This document shows positions 10,401 through 19,333 of a stretch of 64,000 bases of DNA, piece after piece. The first letter of the stretch is position 1. Every line of letters begins with the position of its first letter. This DNA comes from Veillonella seminalis. GTDB taxonomy: Bacteria > Bacillota > Negativicutes > Veillonellales > Veillonellaceae. The stretch is taken from the NCBI RefSeq assembly GCF_003992065.1, contig NZ_RQUZ01000005.1:1-64000 (forward strand), read 5' to 3'. The notes beneath the pieces are model-generated. The model made no database searches. It was not told the origin of the DNA and saw only the letters and a program-made list of their open reading frames with translations. A program made the translations under genes and the position numbers.

Positions 10401-10850
10401 ACACCAACATTCTTCTTTGGCATGCGTCGCGGTGAATCTATCCATGTAACCATTGAAAAAGGTAAAATGCTCATTATCAAATTGATCCACGTCAGCGAAG
10501 TGGATGAAGACGGTAATCGTATTGTAAGCTTTGAATTCAATGGTCAGCCTCGTGATATTAAGATCCGTGACAAACACGTTAAAACTACGGGTGTTGTTCG
10601 TCATAAAGTTGATAAAACACAACCTAGTGAAGTTGGTGCGACCTTGTCCGGCTCCGTTGTTAAGGTTATCGTTAAGACAGGTCAAAGCGTCTTGAAGGGT
10701 GAACCGCTTATCGTAACCGAAGCTATGAAGATGGAAACAACAATTACCTCGCCAATCGATGGTATCGTCGGGGAAATATATGTTCGTGAAGGCAGCCGAA
10801 TTGAAAGCGGCGATTGCTTGCTCAAGATTCAGGACCGTTCCAACTCTTAA
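7404..10850 (+). CDS. pyc: Pyruvate carboxylase
   Basis: A 1148-residue single-chain enzyme converting pyruvate, bicarbonate and ATP to oxaloacetate. Domains in order: biotin carboxylase with ATP-grasp (about 1-455; glycine-rich NGGGGRGMRAV near 165; EVNPRIQVEHT near 293); carboxyltransferase of the HMG-lyase type (about 530-800; FTDTTWRDAHQS near 535, metal-binding LHTHEGAG near 730); the PYC/OADA linking domain; and biotin carboxyl carrier domain with EAMKMETT, the biotinylated Lys near 1109. This is the usual full length of the alpha4 type. GAGGAGGA lies 9 nt before the ATG. It is monocistronic with a strong terminator after it and replenishes the C4-dicarboxylate pool. Confidence 0.97.
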   Translation: MKEIKSVLVANRGEIAIRVFRACNEMGIRTIAIYSKEDSLSLHRNQADEAYLVGRGKKPVDAYLDIEDIIRIAHEHDVDAIHPGYGFLAENARFAKRCEEEGITFIGPRLEHLEMFGDKVNARIQAKLAGIPMIPGSDGPLNNFEELEEFAKTHGFPLMIKAVNGGGGRGMRAVESMGELREAYDRAKSEAKMAFGDDDVYVEKLIVEPKHIEVQIMGDTHGNVVHLYERDCSVQRRHQKVVEMAPAFALPLETRQRICDAAVQIMKNVKYVGAGTVEFLVTNDGNFYFIEVNPRIQVEHTITELITGIDIVKTQIRVAEGYALSDKEVGIPAQEDIECNGQAIQCRITTEDPSNNFMPDTGKLVAYRSSGGFGIRLDGGNAFTGSVITPYYDSLLVKASSWALTPEESIMKMLRCLREFRIRGVKTNIHFLINVLESPEFMSGTCNVNFIDEHPELFIFKQVRDRGTKMLRYIADVTVNGYQGLGHQEVPDFEPIQMPPLLPGQPQTGTKQKFDELGPEGFSKWLSEQKKVFFTDTTWRDAHQSLFATRLRTVDMARVAGEAARGVPNLFSLECWGGATFDVAYRFLHEDPWERLRMFRKEVPNVLLQMLLRGANAVGYTSYPDNVVRQFIKLAADNGVDVFRVFDSLNSLDNMQVAIDEVRNQNKIAEVSLCYTGDILDSSRTKYNLDYYVSMAKEVAKAGANIIAIKDMAGLLKPQAAYNLVSALKDAVDLPIHLHTHEGAGNAIYTYGRAIDAGVDVVDVAYSAFANGTSQPSMNSLYYGLSGHDRQPDMDADYMEQMSHYFASIRPYYKGVDKTNPYPSTEVYQHEMPGGQFSNLQQQAKSVGLGERWDEVKKVYHQVSMMFGDIIKVTPSSKVVGDMTLFMVQNGLTEQDIYDKGETLDFPQSVVEFFQGYLGVPYQGFPKKLQKIILKGKKQLKGRPGAYLEPVDFEDVRKHLVDLGSPATDEDVIAYCLYPKVYSDYVEFNSDYDDISVLDTPTFFFGMRRGESIHVTIEKGKMLIIKLIHVSEVDEDGNRIVSFEFNGQPRDIKIRDKHVKTTGVVRHKVDKTQPSEVGATLSGSVVKVIVKTGQSVLKGEPLIVTEAMKMETTITSPIDGIVGEIYVREGSRIESGDCLLKIQDRSNS

Positions 10851-10879
10851 TAGTTTTATAACTCTATATTGATTTTATG

Positions 10880-10925
10880 AATCCTCGAATAGTGTGACTC
10901 AGGTTATACTGTTCGAGGATTTTTT
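10880..10925 (+). terminator. Rho-independent terminator after pyc
   Basis: A 14-bp stem (10880-10893 with 10908-10921) followed by Ts. Confidence 0.9.
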
Positions 10926-11183
10926 ATTGTAAAAACACTCACTTAGAACTATTTGTACAAATTTCCGCCATATATATTGACTTTGATAGTCCTTTTCGGA
11001 AATTCGTGTTACAATAGATTAGAAACCCTTTACCATATAGGGAGTTTCATTTCACAATCAGATACAATATATTGAAAATTAAGATAGTATGAAGTAATTG
11101 GTAAACAGCGTGTATTTTTTAATTTAATACATAATCGGCAAATATGTCGGGCTGTTTATGAGCAACGATTAAGGAGTGTAGGT
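10926..11183. other. Upstream region of VirK/YbjX-like gene
   Basis: No gene is seen. An 8-bp inverted repeat (AATTTCCG at 10960-10967, CGGAAATT at 10997-11004) flanks a TTGACT and precedes TACAAT at 11010. The hexamers are not spaced as a standard promoter (27 bp), so no promoter is called. Confidence 0.35.
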
Positions 11184-12101
11184 ATGTTTGCATATGGGAA
11201 AAAACAGTGGGCGTTGGGTCGCTCTATTTATGGCTTCAGAACTTGGCGCGAGAAGCGACGCATAACTTTGTTTGTGGGCCGTTCCTTTAAGAATAAGAAA
11301 CAATTAGCTGAATTGGAAGAATACTTTGCACAGTATAAACCATTGCCTAATTTGTTGGAACGTCATGAAGGTATTTATGAAGTAATCAATCGTGTGTTTT
11401 TATTTAAAAACTCATCGGCTCAGCAACGTTTGGATGCGATTAAAGAGCATTTTGATATGTTGCCTGATTATTTTACGCAGGAAGCCATTACGGAGATGTA
11501 CAATCCCGATGAAAGTCATGCCGTAGTGATTTGGCAGAATGAAGAACTTAACTTAAAAGCACAACTTTGGTTCCACACGGGCCAGCGTAAGGAAGGCTTC
11601 TTAAGTTTATTCCTTATGTATGACGGGGAAGGTGTTTATCATATCAACTTCCGTTTGGGTCACGGTTTTAACGGGGAACCTTGCATTTGGATCGGTACGA
11701 TTCAGGGCTTAAAAAACGGTCTTGAGAAATCCAAACAAATTACGAAGAAGATGTTCAGTTATCGTCCGAAGAACTTTATGTTTTTCTTGATGCGTCAATT
11801 GGCAACGCAAATGGGGATTAACTCTTTGTACGCCATATCCGATGCCGGTTTCTACACGAACAGTCATCTGATTCGCGGCAACCGTTCCAAAAAGGTTCAG
11901 TTTAATCCGTTCTGGCAGGAATTAGGCGGTACACCTTGTGCTGAAGATGATAAATATTATCGCATTCCAATTGAAGAAGAACGTAAAACCTATGAAACGG
12001 CTAAAACGCATAAACGCAATATGTACCGCAAGCGTTATGAAATGTTGGATCGTTTTATTGAAGAAATTGCCGAAAACAGCAATACTTACTTGAAGAAATA
12101 A
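11184..12101 (+). CDS. VirK/YbjX-family (DUF535) protein
   Basis: 305 residues, soluble, with a very basic N-terminus. The central and C-terminal parts match the DUF535 pattern: EGFLSLFLMYDGEGVYHINF, then WIGTIQGLKNG, then a segment with LYAISDAGFY and a terminal basic helix. Members include VirK of Shigella and YbjX of Salmonella, implicated in envelope or antimicrobial-peptide resistance phenotypes; the biochemical activity is unknown. AAGGAGTG lies upstream of the ATG. It is a single gene. An envelope role would fit a diderm organism, but that is inference. Confidence 0.7.
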   Translation: MFAYGKKQWALGRSIYGFRTWREKRRITLFVGRSFKNKKQLAELEEYFAQYKPLPNLLERHEGIYEVINRVFLFKNSSAQQRLDAIKEHFDMLPDYFTQEAITEMYNPDESHAVVIWQNEELNLKAQLWFHTGQRKEGFLSLFLMYDGEGVYHINFRLGHGFNGEPCIWIGTIQGLKNGLEKSKQITKKMFSYRPKNFMFFLMRQLATQMGINSLYAISDAGFYTNSHLIRGNRSKKVQFNPFWQELGGTPCAEDDKYYRIPIEEERKTYETAKTHKRNMYRKRYEMLDRFIEEIAENSNTYLKK

Positions 12102-12228
12102 GTTGTTTATTGGGCGCAGTTACATATCTGTCGCTTATGGCGTTCATGTATGTAATAGCTGAATATATTAGAATTTACAGTAGTTTTAGAGATTGTAATA
12201 ACAAATTAATTTGAAATGAGGTGAACTC

Positions 12229-12693
12229 ATGAGATGTCCTTATTGTAAACATACAGAAAATAAAGTAACGGATTCGCGGGCTACCGATGATGATAACAGC
12301 ATCCGTCGGCGTCGTGAATGCTTGTCTTGCGGACGCCGTTTTACTACTTATGAAGTCATTGAAGATGTGCCGATTATGGTTATTAAATCAAGCGGCAGTT
12401 ATGAAATGTTTGACCGCAGTAAGTTATTGAATGGGATTTTGCGCTCTTGTAACAAACGTAACATTCCACGCGAAACTTTGGAAAATGTAGTAAAAAATGT
12501 AGAGGATACGATTCGCAATCGCTCGCAGCAGGAAATCAAATCTTCGGAAATCGGCGATTTAGTATTGGCCGAATTAAAAGAAATTGACGAAGTGGCGTAT
12601 GTTCGCTTTGCCTCGGTGTATCGTAATTTTGAAGACGTACAAGCCTTTGTGGCCGTTTTGAAGGATTTGCGCGATCATGAGGATAGCAAATGA
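12229..12693 (+). CDS. nrdR: Transcriptional repressor NrdR
   Basis: 154 residues, the normal family length. An N-terminal zinc ribbon (CPYC at residue 3, CLSCGRRF near 31) is followed by an ATP-cone domain (about 49-139; [16 protein letters not shown]). NrdR binds dATP/ATP and represses ribonucleotide reductase operons at NrdR boxes. GAGGTGA lies upstream of the ATG. The stop overlaps the start of the next gene (ATGA), so nrdR and the dipeptidase are translationally coupled. Confidence 0.95.
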   Translation: MRCPYCKHTENKVTDSRATDDDNSIRRRRECLSCGRRFTTYEVIEDVPIMVIKSSGSYEMFDRSKLLNGILRSCNKRNIPRETLENVVKNVEDTIRNRSQQEIKSSEIGDLVLAELKEIDEVAYVRFASVYRNFEDVQAFVAVLKDLRDHEDSK

Positions 12694-13619
12694 TAGATTT
12701 ACATTGTGATACCATAATGATGCTCATTGATAATCCCGACAAGGGGGATTTAGGGCAGAATCCGTGGAAAATAGATTTACAAAAGTTAAAAAAGGGCGGC
12801 TATACACTGCAAGATTTTGCTCTATTTGTGGAGCTTGATCAGGAAACAGATCCGTACGGACGTTATGAAGCCATGCGTGAGCTTTTCATGTCTGAAATGG
12901 CGAAATACAAGGGCGACATTGTGCATGTCCGTTCGTATGAAGAATTCAAAATAGCTCGCGAAGCGGGTAAAATCAATGCCTTGCTTTCGGTAGAAGAAGG
13001 TGGCGTATTTGAAGGTGATTTGAAGCGACTTAAAAAAGCCTACGATGATGGCGTACGCCTCATTACCATCAGTTGGAATTTCCCGAACGGTTTATCCTAT
13101 CCGAACGGCGCGGAGCACGAAGGTAAGGGCTTGACACCGAAGGGTATTGAGTTCGTACAATATATGGAAGAGTTGGGCATGATTGTGGATTGTTCTCACT
13201 TAAATGATGCGGGAACCTTCCAATTGGACGAAATTTTAACAAAACCTTTCATTGCATCTCATTCCAATGCGAGAGCATTGACCAATCATCGCCGTAATCT
13301 GACGGATGATCAGATTCGAATGATTGCCAATAAAGGCGGCGTTATCGGTCTTAATTTTGCACAGTCATTTTTGGGAACATCCCGTATAAGCCGTATTGAA
13401 GATATTGTTCGTCACGGTCTGTATATTCGTAATGTGGGCGGCAGTGATGTGGTTGCTTTAGGTACCGATTTTGACGGTATCAGACCGGATACTGAAATTG
13501 AAGATGCCGGTGAAATGATGCGATTATATGATGCATTCCGTAAAGCGGGCCTTAGTGAGTGCGATACGGATAAAATATTTAATAATAACGCAGAGCGTTT
13601 ATTACAAACCATATTGTAA
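12690..13619 (+). CDS. Membrane dipeptidase (M19 family)
   Basis: 309 residues. The start IDLHCDTI contains the His-x-Asp zinc motif. LLSVEEGG gives the bridging Glu, DCSHLND and SHSNARAL supply the later His ligands, and ALGTDFDGI the C-terminal Asp region. The M19 fold hydrolyses dipeptides, including those with D-residues, at a binuclear zinc site. There is no signal peptide, so the enzyme is likely cytoplasmic. It overlaps nrdR by 4 nt. Together with the two M18 aminopeptidases it suggests active peptide use. Confidence 0.9.
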   Translation: MIDLHCDTIMMLIDNPDKGDLGQNPWKIDLQKLKKGGYTLQDFALFVELDQETDPYGRYEAMRELFMSEMAKYKGDIVHVRSYEEFKIAREAGKINALLSVEEGGVFEGDLKRLKKAYDDGVRLITISWNFPNGLSYPNGAEHEGKGLTPKGIEFVQYMEELGMIVDCSHLNDAGTFQLDEILTKPFIASHSNARALTNHRRNLTDDQIRMIANKGGVIGLNFAQSFLGTSRISRIEDIVRHGLYIRNVGGSDVVALGTDFDGIRPDTEIEDAGEMMRLYDAFRKAGLSECDTDKIFNNNAERLLQTIL

Positions 13620-13624
13620 ATAGT

Positions 13625-13646
13625 GCGTACAAATTAAATTGTACGC
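13625..13646. promoter_or_regulatory. Hairpin/palindrome before gmhA
   Basis: The arms GCGTACAA and TTGTACGC (8 bp, 6-nt loop) lie between the dipeptidase stop and gmhA. No T-run follows, so it is more likely an operator or weak stem-loop than a terminator. Confidence 0.4.
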
Positions 13647-13694
13647 GTTGAGCATACGAAGTCTTACAATATGTGTATAGTTTTAGGAGGCTAT

Positions 13695-14279
13695 ATGGAA
13701 TTTCAAGGAGAATTGAATCCTATTATTGCAGAGCGATTTACCGACCATTTGGATGTGTTCGGGAAGACCATGGAGCAAATGGATGTCATTCAATTGATGG
13801 CAGAGCGTTGTAAAGAAGCACTTAAATCAGGGAATAAAGTCTTGTTTTGCGGTAACGGCGGCTCGGCAGCGGATGCGCAGCATTTAGCAGCTGAATTGAT
13901 CGGGCGTTTTCAGAAAGAACGCCGTTCTTTGGCAAGCGTAGCGTTAACGACGGATACGTCTATTTTGACAGCTGTAGCCAATGATTACGGCTATGATGAA
14001 GTGTTTGCCCGTCAGGTGGAAGGCTTAGGCCGCTCCGGGGATGTATTAATCGGTATTTCTACATCCGGCAACAGTGCGAATGTAGTGAAAGCAGCTTTGA
14101 AAGCACGTGATACGGGGATGCATACCATTGCGTTCACCGGTGAGGGCGGCGGCAAGTTAAAGGATATTTGTGATATTACGTTTGCCGTACCATCCAAAGT
14201 TACGGCTCGTATCCAAGAAATGCATATCATGGTAGGCCATATTATTTGTGAACTGGTGGAAGAAGAATATGATAAGTAA
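13695..14279 (+). CDS. gmhA: D-sedoheptulose-7-phosphate isomerase
   Basis: A 194-residue SIS-domain enzyme that makes D-glycero-D-manno-heptose 7-phosphate, the first step to LPS core heptose. GNGGSAADAQHLAAELIGRF (about residue 55) is the family signature; STSGNSANVV and HIMVGHIICELVE follow. The start at 13695 is set by AGGAGG 4 nt upstream; an earlier ATG (13671) lacks a site. It is first in a tight cluster with hldE, hldD, gmhB and two GT9 glycosyltransferases. Confidence 0.95.
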   Translation: MEFQGELNPIIAERFTDHLDVFGKTMEQMDVIQLMAERCKEALKSGNKVLFCGNGGSAADAQHLAAELIGRFQKERRSLASVALTTDTSILTAVANDYGYDEVFARQVEGLGRSGDVLIGISTSGNSANVVKAALKARDTGMHTIAFTGEGGGKLKDICDITFAVPSKVTARIQEMHIMVGHIICELVEEEYDK

Positions 14280-15756
14280 AACAATTCATGAGTTTTTAAA
14301 TAATAAATTACCTAAACTGCGAATTGCCGTTATCGGTGATATTATGGTGGATCGCTATGTATTTGGCGATGTAAGTCGTATTTCACCGGAGGCACCTGTC
14401 CCTGTTAACCGCGTGACGGAAGTGCGCGAAGTATTGGGCGGTGCGGCCAATGTGGCGTCCAATTTGGCAAATCTTGATTGTCAAGTATTTTTGGGCGGCG
14501 TGGCCGGTGAAGATACACATGGCAATTTATTGACCGATTTATTGGAAGTGGAGAACATCAATTATTCCGGTATTATGCACGTAGCCTCACGTCAGACTAC
14601 GACTAAAATGCGTATTCTGGGCGGTCGACAACAAATGATGCGACTGGATTTTGAAGAACCTGAACCGGTCAATGAGAAGGAAGCTGCGTTTCTGTTAAAC
14701 TGGATTAAAGAGTTGGCAGAGCATGGTCTCGATGGGATTGTAATTTCCGATTACGGTAAAGGTGTATGTTCGCCGCAGGTATTGGCTGAAGTTCTTAAAA
14801 TAGCTAATGAAAAAGGTATCAAAACTATCGTTGATCCGAAAGGCAATGATTGGTCTAAATACAATGGGGCCACTTTCATTACACCGAATGTAAAAGAATT
14901 AAGTGAATATATCGGCAGAAACTTGCCGAATACGGATGAAGCCATTGTTCAAGCAGCTAAAGAAACATTGGCGGCTGTTGATTTTGATTACGTGGTGGCT
15001 ACGCGCTCCGCCAAGGGTATTACTATTGTGAGTCGCCAAGGTCAAATTTGGCATAATCCGGCTACACAGCAAGATGTTTTTGATGTAAGCGGTGCCGGTG
15101 ATACGGTGGTGGCCATGATTATTACGGCCATGGCAGCAGGCCTTACGGTGCGCGGTACTTTACATGTAGCCAATGCGGCAGCCGGTGTGGTTGTATCAAA
15201 GGTCGGTACATATCCGATTCATCGTCAGGAATTACTGGATTTATGGGCGACGATTCGTCAACGTCAGCGTCAAGCAGATCCGATTATCGGTTACAGCCGT
15301 GAAGAAATGGCAGCCAAGATCCGTCAGTGGCAGAATGAAGGCCATACCGTTGTGTTTACCAACGGTTGCTTTGACATTCTTCACAGCGGTCATTTATCCT
15401 ATTTGCGCGATGCGGCACGTTTAGGTGACCATTTAATTGTGGGCCTTAACTCCGATGCATCAGTTAAACGCCTTAAAGGTGTAGCCAGACCAATCAATTC
15501 AGAAAGCTCTCGGGCTGAATTAATGGGCGCGTTGGGCTTTGTAGACGGGGTAGTTGTATTTGAAGAAGATACGCCGGCTGAATTATTAAGTGCTTTGCGT
15601 CCGAATATTTTGGTTAAAGGCGGCGATTATAAACCGGAAGATGTTATCGGTCGTGAATACGTGGATAAGGTAATGATTTTACCGTTTAAAAACGGCTACT
15701 CTACGACGGGTATTATAGAGAAGATTAAGTCCTTGGTGCAGGAGGGATTATTATGA
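14269..15756 (+). CDS. hldE: Bifunctional heptose-7-P kinase / heptose-1-P adenylyltransferase
   Basis: About 495 residues. The N-terminal ribokinase-like domain (about 1-330) has GGAANVASNLANL and the catalytic DVSGAGDTVVA. The C-terminal nucleotidyltransferase domain (about 350-480) has FTNGCFDILHSGHL and GLNSDASVKRLKG. The fused enzyme phosphorylates heptose-7-P at C1 and, after GmhB, adds AMP. The start at 14269 overlaps the gmhA end by 11 nt and has GGAAGAAG upstream. An earlier in-frame ATG (14248) lies deep in gmhA and is less likely. The length is normal for fused HldE. Confidence 0.95.
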   Translation: MISKTIHEFLNNKLPKLRIAVIGDIMVDRYVFGDVSRISPEAPVPVNRVTEVREVLGGAANVASNLANLDCQVFLGGVAGEDTHGNLLTDLLEVENINYSGIMHVASRQTTTKMRILGGRQQMMRLDFEEPEPVNEKEAAFLLNWIKELAEHGLDGIVISDYGKGVCSPQVLAEVLKIANEKGIKTIVDPKGNDWSKYNGATFITPNVKELSEYIGRNLPNTDEAIVQAAKETLAAVDFDYVVATRSAKGITIVSRQGQIWHNPATQQDVFDVSGAGDTVVAMIITAMAAGLTVRGTLHVANAAAGVVVSKVGTYPIHRQELLDLWATIRQRQRQADPIIGYSREEMAAKIRQWQNEGHTVVFTNGCFDILHSGHLSYLRDAARLGDHLIVGLNSDASVKRLKGVARPINSESSRAELMGALGFVDGVVVFEEDTPAELLSALRPNILVKGGDYKPEDVIGREYVDKVMILPFKNGYSTTGIIEKIKSLVQEGLL

Positions 15757-16718
15757 TTATAGTTACAGGCGGTGCCGGTTTTATCGGCAGTAACATTGTT
15801 AAACAGCTGAATGAACGCGGTCGTAATGATATTTTGATCGTTGATGATTTGACGGATGGCAGTAAAATTCGCAATTTGCAGATGCTTGATTATTACGATT
15901 ATGTAGACTGCATTGATTTTGATGATGCAGTAGCCAATAACACCTTTGATATCGGTCCGATTGAAGTTGTATTCCATCAAGGTGCCTGTGCCGATACAAT
16001 GAATTATGACGGCCGTTATATGATGCATAACAATTTTGAAGGTACTAAGAATTTATTCCACTATTGCCAGGAACGTCGGGTGCCGTTTATTTATGCGTCG
16101 TCGGCGTCTACTTATGGTCATGGCAAAAACGGTTTTACTGAAAAACCTGAATGCGAAGAAGCTTTAAATCCATACGCTTACTCCAAATTATTCTTCGACC
16201 GTTACTTACGTCGTTTTGAAAAGGACTTGCAATCTCAGGTCGTAGGTCTTCGTTATTTCAACGTATTCGGTCCGAATGAAAACCATAAGGGCAATATGGC
16301 TTCTTTAGTTCGTCAAATGTTCTACAAACTCCGTGAAACCGGTGAAATTACCTTGTTTGAAGGTACCGACGGTTACGGTGACGGTGAACAGGTGCGTGAC
16401 TTTATTTACGTAAAAGACGTAGTTAATGTGAATTTCTTCTTCTGGGAACATCCGGAAATCAGCGGTATTTTTAACTGCGGTACGGGCGAAGCTAAAAGCT
16501 TCAATCGTTTCATGAAAGCTGTTATTGATTACAATGGTTCCGGTAATTTGCGCTACATTCCCTTCCCTGAAGTATTAAAAGGTAAATATCAGAGCTTTAC
16601 GGAAGCTGACACCACTAAATTAATGGCTGCCGGTTACGATAAAGGCTTTACCAAATTGGAAGATGCAGTTGCTGAATACTGCGAGTTATTAGATCATAAC
16701 GAAGGTTATGTCCGCTAA
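15753..16718 (+). CDS. hldD: ADP-L-glycero-D-manno-heptose 6-epimerase
   Basis: A 321-residue short-chain dehydrogenase/epimerase. It has an N-terminal NAD(P)-binding TGGAGFIGSNIV, the Ser/Tyr-Lys catalytic set (YASSASTYG and NPYAYSK), and LRYFNVFGPNE. It converts ADP-D,D-heptose to the L,D form used in LPS. The start overlaps the hldE stop by 4 nt, with GCAGGAGGG upstream. It is in the heptose operon between hldE and gmhB. Confidence 0.95.
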   Translation: MIIVTGGAGFIGSNIVKQLNERGRNDILIVDDLTDGSKIRNLQMLDYYDYVDCIDFDDAVANNTFDIGPIEVVFHQGACADTMNYDGRYMMHNNFEGTKNLFHYCQERRVPFIYASSASTYGHGKNGFTEKPECEEALNPYAYSKLFFDRYLRRFEKDLQSQVVGLRYFNVFGPNENHKGNMASLVRQMFYKLRETGEITLFEGTDGYGDGEQVRDFIYVKDVVNVNFFFWEHPEISGIFNCGTGEAKSFNRFMKAVIDYNGSGNLRYIPFPEVLKGKYQSFTEADTTKLMAAGYDKGFTKLEDAVAEYCELLDHNEGYVR

Positions 16719-16728
16719 GGAGAAACCT

Positions 16729-17259
16729 ATGCGCAAAGTATTGTTTTTAGATCGGGACGGCGTTATCAATGTAGAAGTAAACTATTTATATCGCATTGAA
16801 GACTTTAAGTTTGTGCCGGGGGCACCGGAAGCACTGGCAGCCGCGGTACAGGCCGGTTATGATTTAATCGTCGTTACCAATCAAAGCGGTATTGCCAGGG
16901 GCTATTATACGGTAGCAGATATGGAGCGCCTTCACTCTTACATCAATGAAGAATTGACGAAGGTAAAGGCGCCTATCCTTAAATTTTACTATTGCCCGCA
17001 TCATACCAAGGGATCGGTGGCGGCTTATACCAAAGATTGTGATTGTCGTAAACCGAAGCCAGGTATGCTGTTACAAGCCATGAAGGACTTTGACATTGAT
17101 AAGCAGAACAGCCTGCTTGTCGGTGATAAACCGTCCGATATTGAGGCGGCTGAAGCGGCGGGGATTCAAGGCTATTTATTTAATGGCGACAATCTAGCGG
17201 ATTTTTTATTGCCTATCTTAGCAGCCAAGCAGAAAGGACAGACCCATGAAGGAGTATAA
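16729..17259 (+). CDS. gmhB: D-glycero-beta-D-manno-heptose-1,7-bisphosphate 7-phosphatase
   Basis: A 176-residue HAD-superfamily phosphatase. FLDRDGVINVE is the catalytic Asp-x-Asp motif, VVTNQSGIARG is motif II, and CPHH with DCDCRKPKPGM supplies the structural zinc cysteines and motif III. It removes the 7-phosphate between the two HldE steps. Start ATG 16729 has AAGGAGA 6 nt upstream; the ATG at 16708 lies within the end of hldD. It overlaps the following glycosyltransferase by 14 nt. Confidence 0.95.
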   Translation: MRKVLFLDRDGVINVEVNYLYRIEDFKFVPGAPEALAAAVQAGYDLIVVTNQSGIARGYYTVADMERLHSYINEELTKVKAPILKFYYCPHHTKGSVAAYTKDCDCRKPKPGMLLQAMKDFDIDKQNSLLVGDKPSDIEAAEAAGIQGYLFNGDNLADFLLPILAAKQKGQTHEGV

Positions 17260-18259
17260 GCGTATACTGATTGTCAAAATGAGCTCGCTTGGTGATGTGA
17301 TTCATGCGTTGCCCACCTTATATGCGATTCGTAAGAATTGGCCGAATGCGCATATTACCTGGGCAGTGCATGAACAGTTCAGCGGTCCTTTGCCGGGGAA
17401 ACCGTGGCTGGATGATGTATTATTCATTGATAAGAAGAAACTGAAATCACTGTCGTACTTATGGACATTGCGTCGCATTTTGCACGAACGAGATTTTGAT
17501 ATGTGCCTTGATTTGCAATGTCTGGCTAAAAGCGCCATCGTTTCGTTTTTATCGGGAGCCAAAGAAAAATATGGTTATTGGGAATTGCGTGAAGGCAGTA
17601 ATCTCGTCAATAAAGCTTTGGTGGGGCCCAATAAATACGGTCATGTTATAGAACGTTATTTAGATACAGTGCGTGCTTTGGGCGGTACGGTGGATACCAT
17701 CGAGTTTCCTATGCATGAATCGGCGGAAGCGGCTAAAGCTTGTGAGGCCAAGTTGGCAGTCCAAGGTTTACCGGACGGTACGGACTATGCAGTAATAGCT
17801 CCGGGAGCCCGTTGGATTGTGAAAGAATGGCCTATAGCACATTTCGGTGAACTTTGTAAACGTTTGGCGGCTAAGAAGCAATATGTAGTGTTGGTGGGGG
17901 CACCGTCAGATAAGGAAAAAGCCGATGAAATTCAAAAGTTGGCGGCCAGTCCGTATGTACTTAATTTGACCGGCCAAACTTCACTGGAAGAATTAGTGGA
18001 ATTAATACGACGTTGTAAACTTTACATCAGTGCCGATACGGGACCGCTTCATATTGCGAATGCTTTGAAACGCCCGCTTATCGGTTTATACGGCACTACG
18101 TCACCGGAACGGACAGGTCCTTACGGCGGCGATTATGTGCATATTATTGTTTCGCCTACATCGAAAGCCACGCCGGAAGCACCGCTGGTGGATGACCCCG
18201 ATTGTATGGCGCAGATTACGGTGGATACCGTATGGGAAGCGGTGCAAACACTGCTTTAA
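17246..18259 (+). CDS. GT9-family heptosyltransferase (WaaC/WaaF-like)
   Basis: A 337-residue glycosyltransferase of the ADP-heptose:LPS heptosyltransferase fold. The N-terminus KMSSLGDVIHALPTL is the acceptor-domain signature with the catalytic Asp. The C-terminal nucleotide-sugar half has SADTGPLHIANAL and LYGTTSPERTGPYG. It resembles heptosyltransferase I (WaaC), which adds the first heptose to Kdo, but the exact step cannot be fixed from sequence. It overlaps gmhB by 14 nt, so donor synthesis and transfer are co-expressed. Confidence 0.9.
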   Translation: MKEYKRILIVKMSSLGDVIHALPTLYAIRKNWPNAHITWAVHEQFSGPLPGKPWLDDVLFIDKKKLKSLSYLWTLRRILHERDFDMCLDLQCLAKSAIVSFLSGAKEKYGYWELREGSNLVNKALVGPNKYGHVIERYLDTVRALGGTVDTIEFPMHESAEAAKACEAKLAVQGLPDGTDYAVIAPGARWIVKEWPIAHFGELCKRLAAKKQYVVLVGAPSDKEKADEIQKLAASPYVLNLTGQTSLEELVELIRRCKLYISADTGPLHIANALKRPLIGLYGTTSPERTGPYGGDYVHIIVSPTSKATPEAPLVDDPDCMAQITVDTVWEAVQTLL

Positions 18260-18277
18260 AAAAGGAGTTAACATTTT

Positions 18278-19333
18278 ATGAACTTGAATCATAAACGAAT
18301 TGTAGTCACCTTTTTGATGCATTTGGGGGACGTTATTTTGACAACGCCTTTTTTACATGTGTTGCGACAGGCGGCACCCGATAGCCACATTACGTTTGTA
18401 ATGGATGAAAAATTAAGAGAGGTTATGCAATATAACCCTAATATAGACAGTATTGTGACGATTGATAAAAAAGGCCGCGACAACAGCATCAGCGCTTTGC
18501 GTCGTATAGCCGGCGAATTGCGCGACCGTGAGGGCCGTCCAGATGTGGTTATTAATATCCATCCAAATGAGCGTACCAGTTTTTTTGCTTGGGCTTTACA
18601 CGGCAAAATTACAGTGGGCATGAGTCATTTTTTATTCCGTCCGTTTATGACAAAATATACACGGCTTGATCGCAAAACACGTCACGCCGCCGATATGTAT
18701 ATAAATGTGTTGGAACAGTTGGGCGTGAAAGATACGTCTAATAAAGGACTTGAAATTTATACTTGTCCGGAATGGGAACAGAAAGTTACTGAGTTTTATG
18801 AATCTCACGGTATCAGCGAAGTGGATACGGTTATCGGTTTTAACGTAGGCAGTGCGGTGCCTGAGAAACGTTGGCCTAAAGAACGCTTCGCGGCGGTGGC
18901 CGATTATTTTGCCGACCACGGTTATAAAGTAGTGTTCTTCGGCGGTCCTATGGATGAAGAGATGGTCGCTGAGGTAGTGGGGCAAATGAAGCACCGTCCG
19001 ATTGTGGCCACGGGTAAATTCAGTTTAGGTGAATTAGCGGCTGCTATTCATCGTTGCAGTTTATTTATTACCAATGATTCGGGACCGATGCATGTAGCGG
19101 TTAGTCAACATGTGCCGCTCGTAGCTTTATACGGACCGTCCAATCCTAAATTTTACGGTCCTTACACGCAGAACTGCGTCGTGTTGGAATCAATGGAAGA
19201 GTATGAAGAAGGCAAAAGCATGAAACAGATCATCAAGGAAGGTAATTATAAAGGCGTATCTGTTATATCTACCGAAGCCGTTATTGAAGCGGCTCAATCG
19301 CTTCTTGTCGAACCGGGAAGCGAGGAAGCCTGA
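18278..19333 (+). CDS. GT9-family glycosyltransferase, second heptosyltransferase
   Basis: 351 residues. FLMHLGDVILTTPFLH at the start and TNDSGPMHVAVS with LYGPSNPKFYGPY near the end are the GT9 pattern. It lies 18 nt after the first heptosyltransferase, with AAAGGAG before the ATG. It probably adds another heptose (WaaF/WaaQ-like) to the inner core; acceptor and order are inferred. The stop overlaps the next start by one base (TGATG). Confidence 0.88.
   Translation: MNLNHKRIVVTFLMHLGDVILTTPFLHVLRQAAPDSHITFVMDEKLREVMQYNPNIDSIVTIDKKGRDNSISALRRIAGELRDREGRPDVVINIHPNERTSFFAWALHGKITVGMSHFLFRPFMTKYTRLDRKTRHAADMYINVLEQLGVKDTSNKGLEIYTCPEWEQKVTEFYESHGISEVDTVIGFNVGSAVPEKRWPKERFAAVADYFADHGYKVVFFGGPMDEEMVAEVVGQMKHRPIVATGKFSLGELAAAIHRCSLFITNDSGPMHVAVSQHVPLVALYGPSNPKFYGPYTQNCVVLESMEEYEEGKSMKQIIKEGNYKGVSVISTEAVIEAAQSLLVEPGSEEA

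Noticed and set aside
10977-11015. TTGACT ... TACAAT before the VirK/YbjX-like gene
   Set aside because: The spacing of 27 bp is wrong for a sigma-70 promoter.
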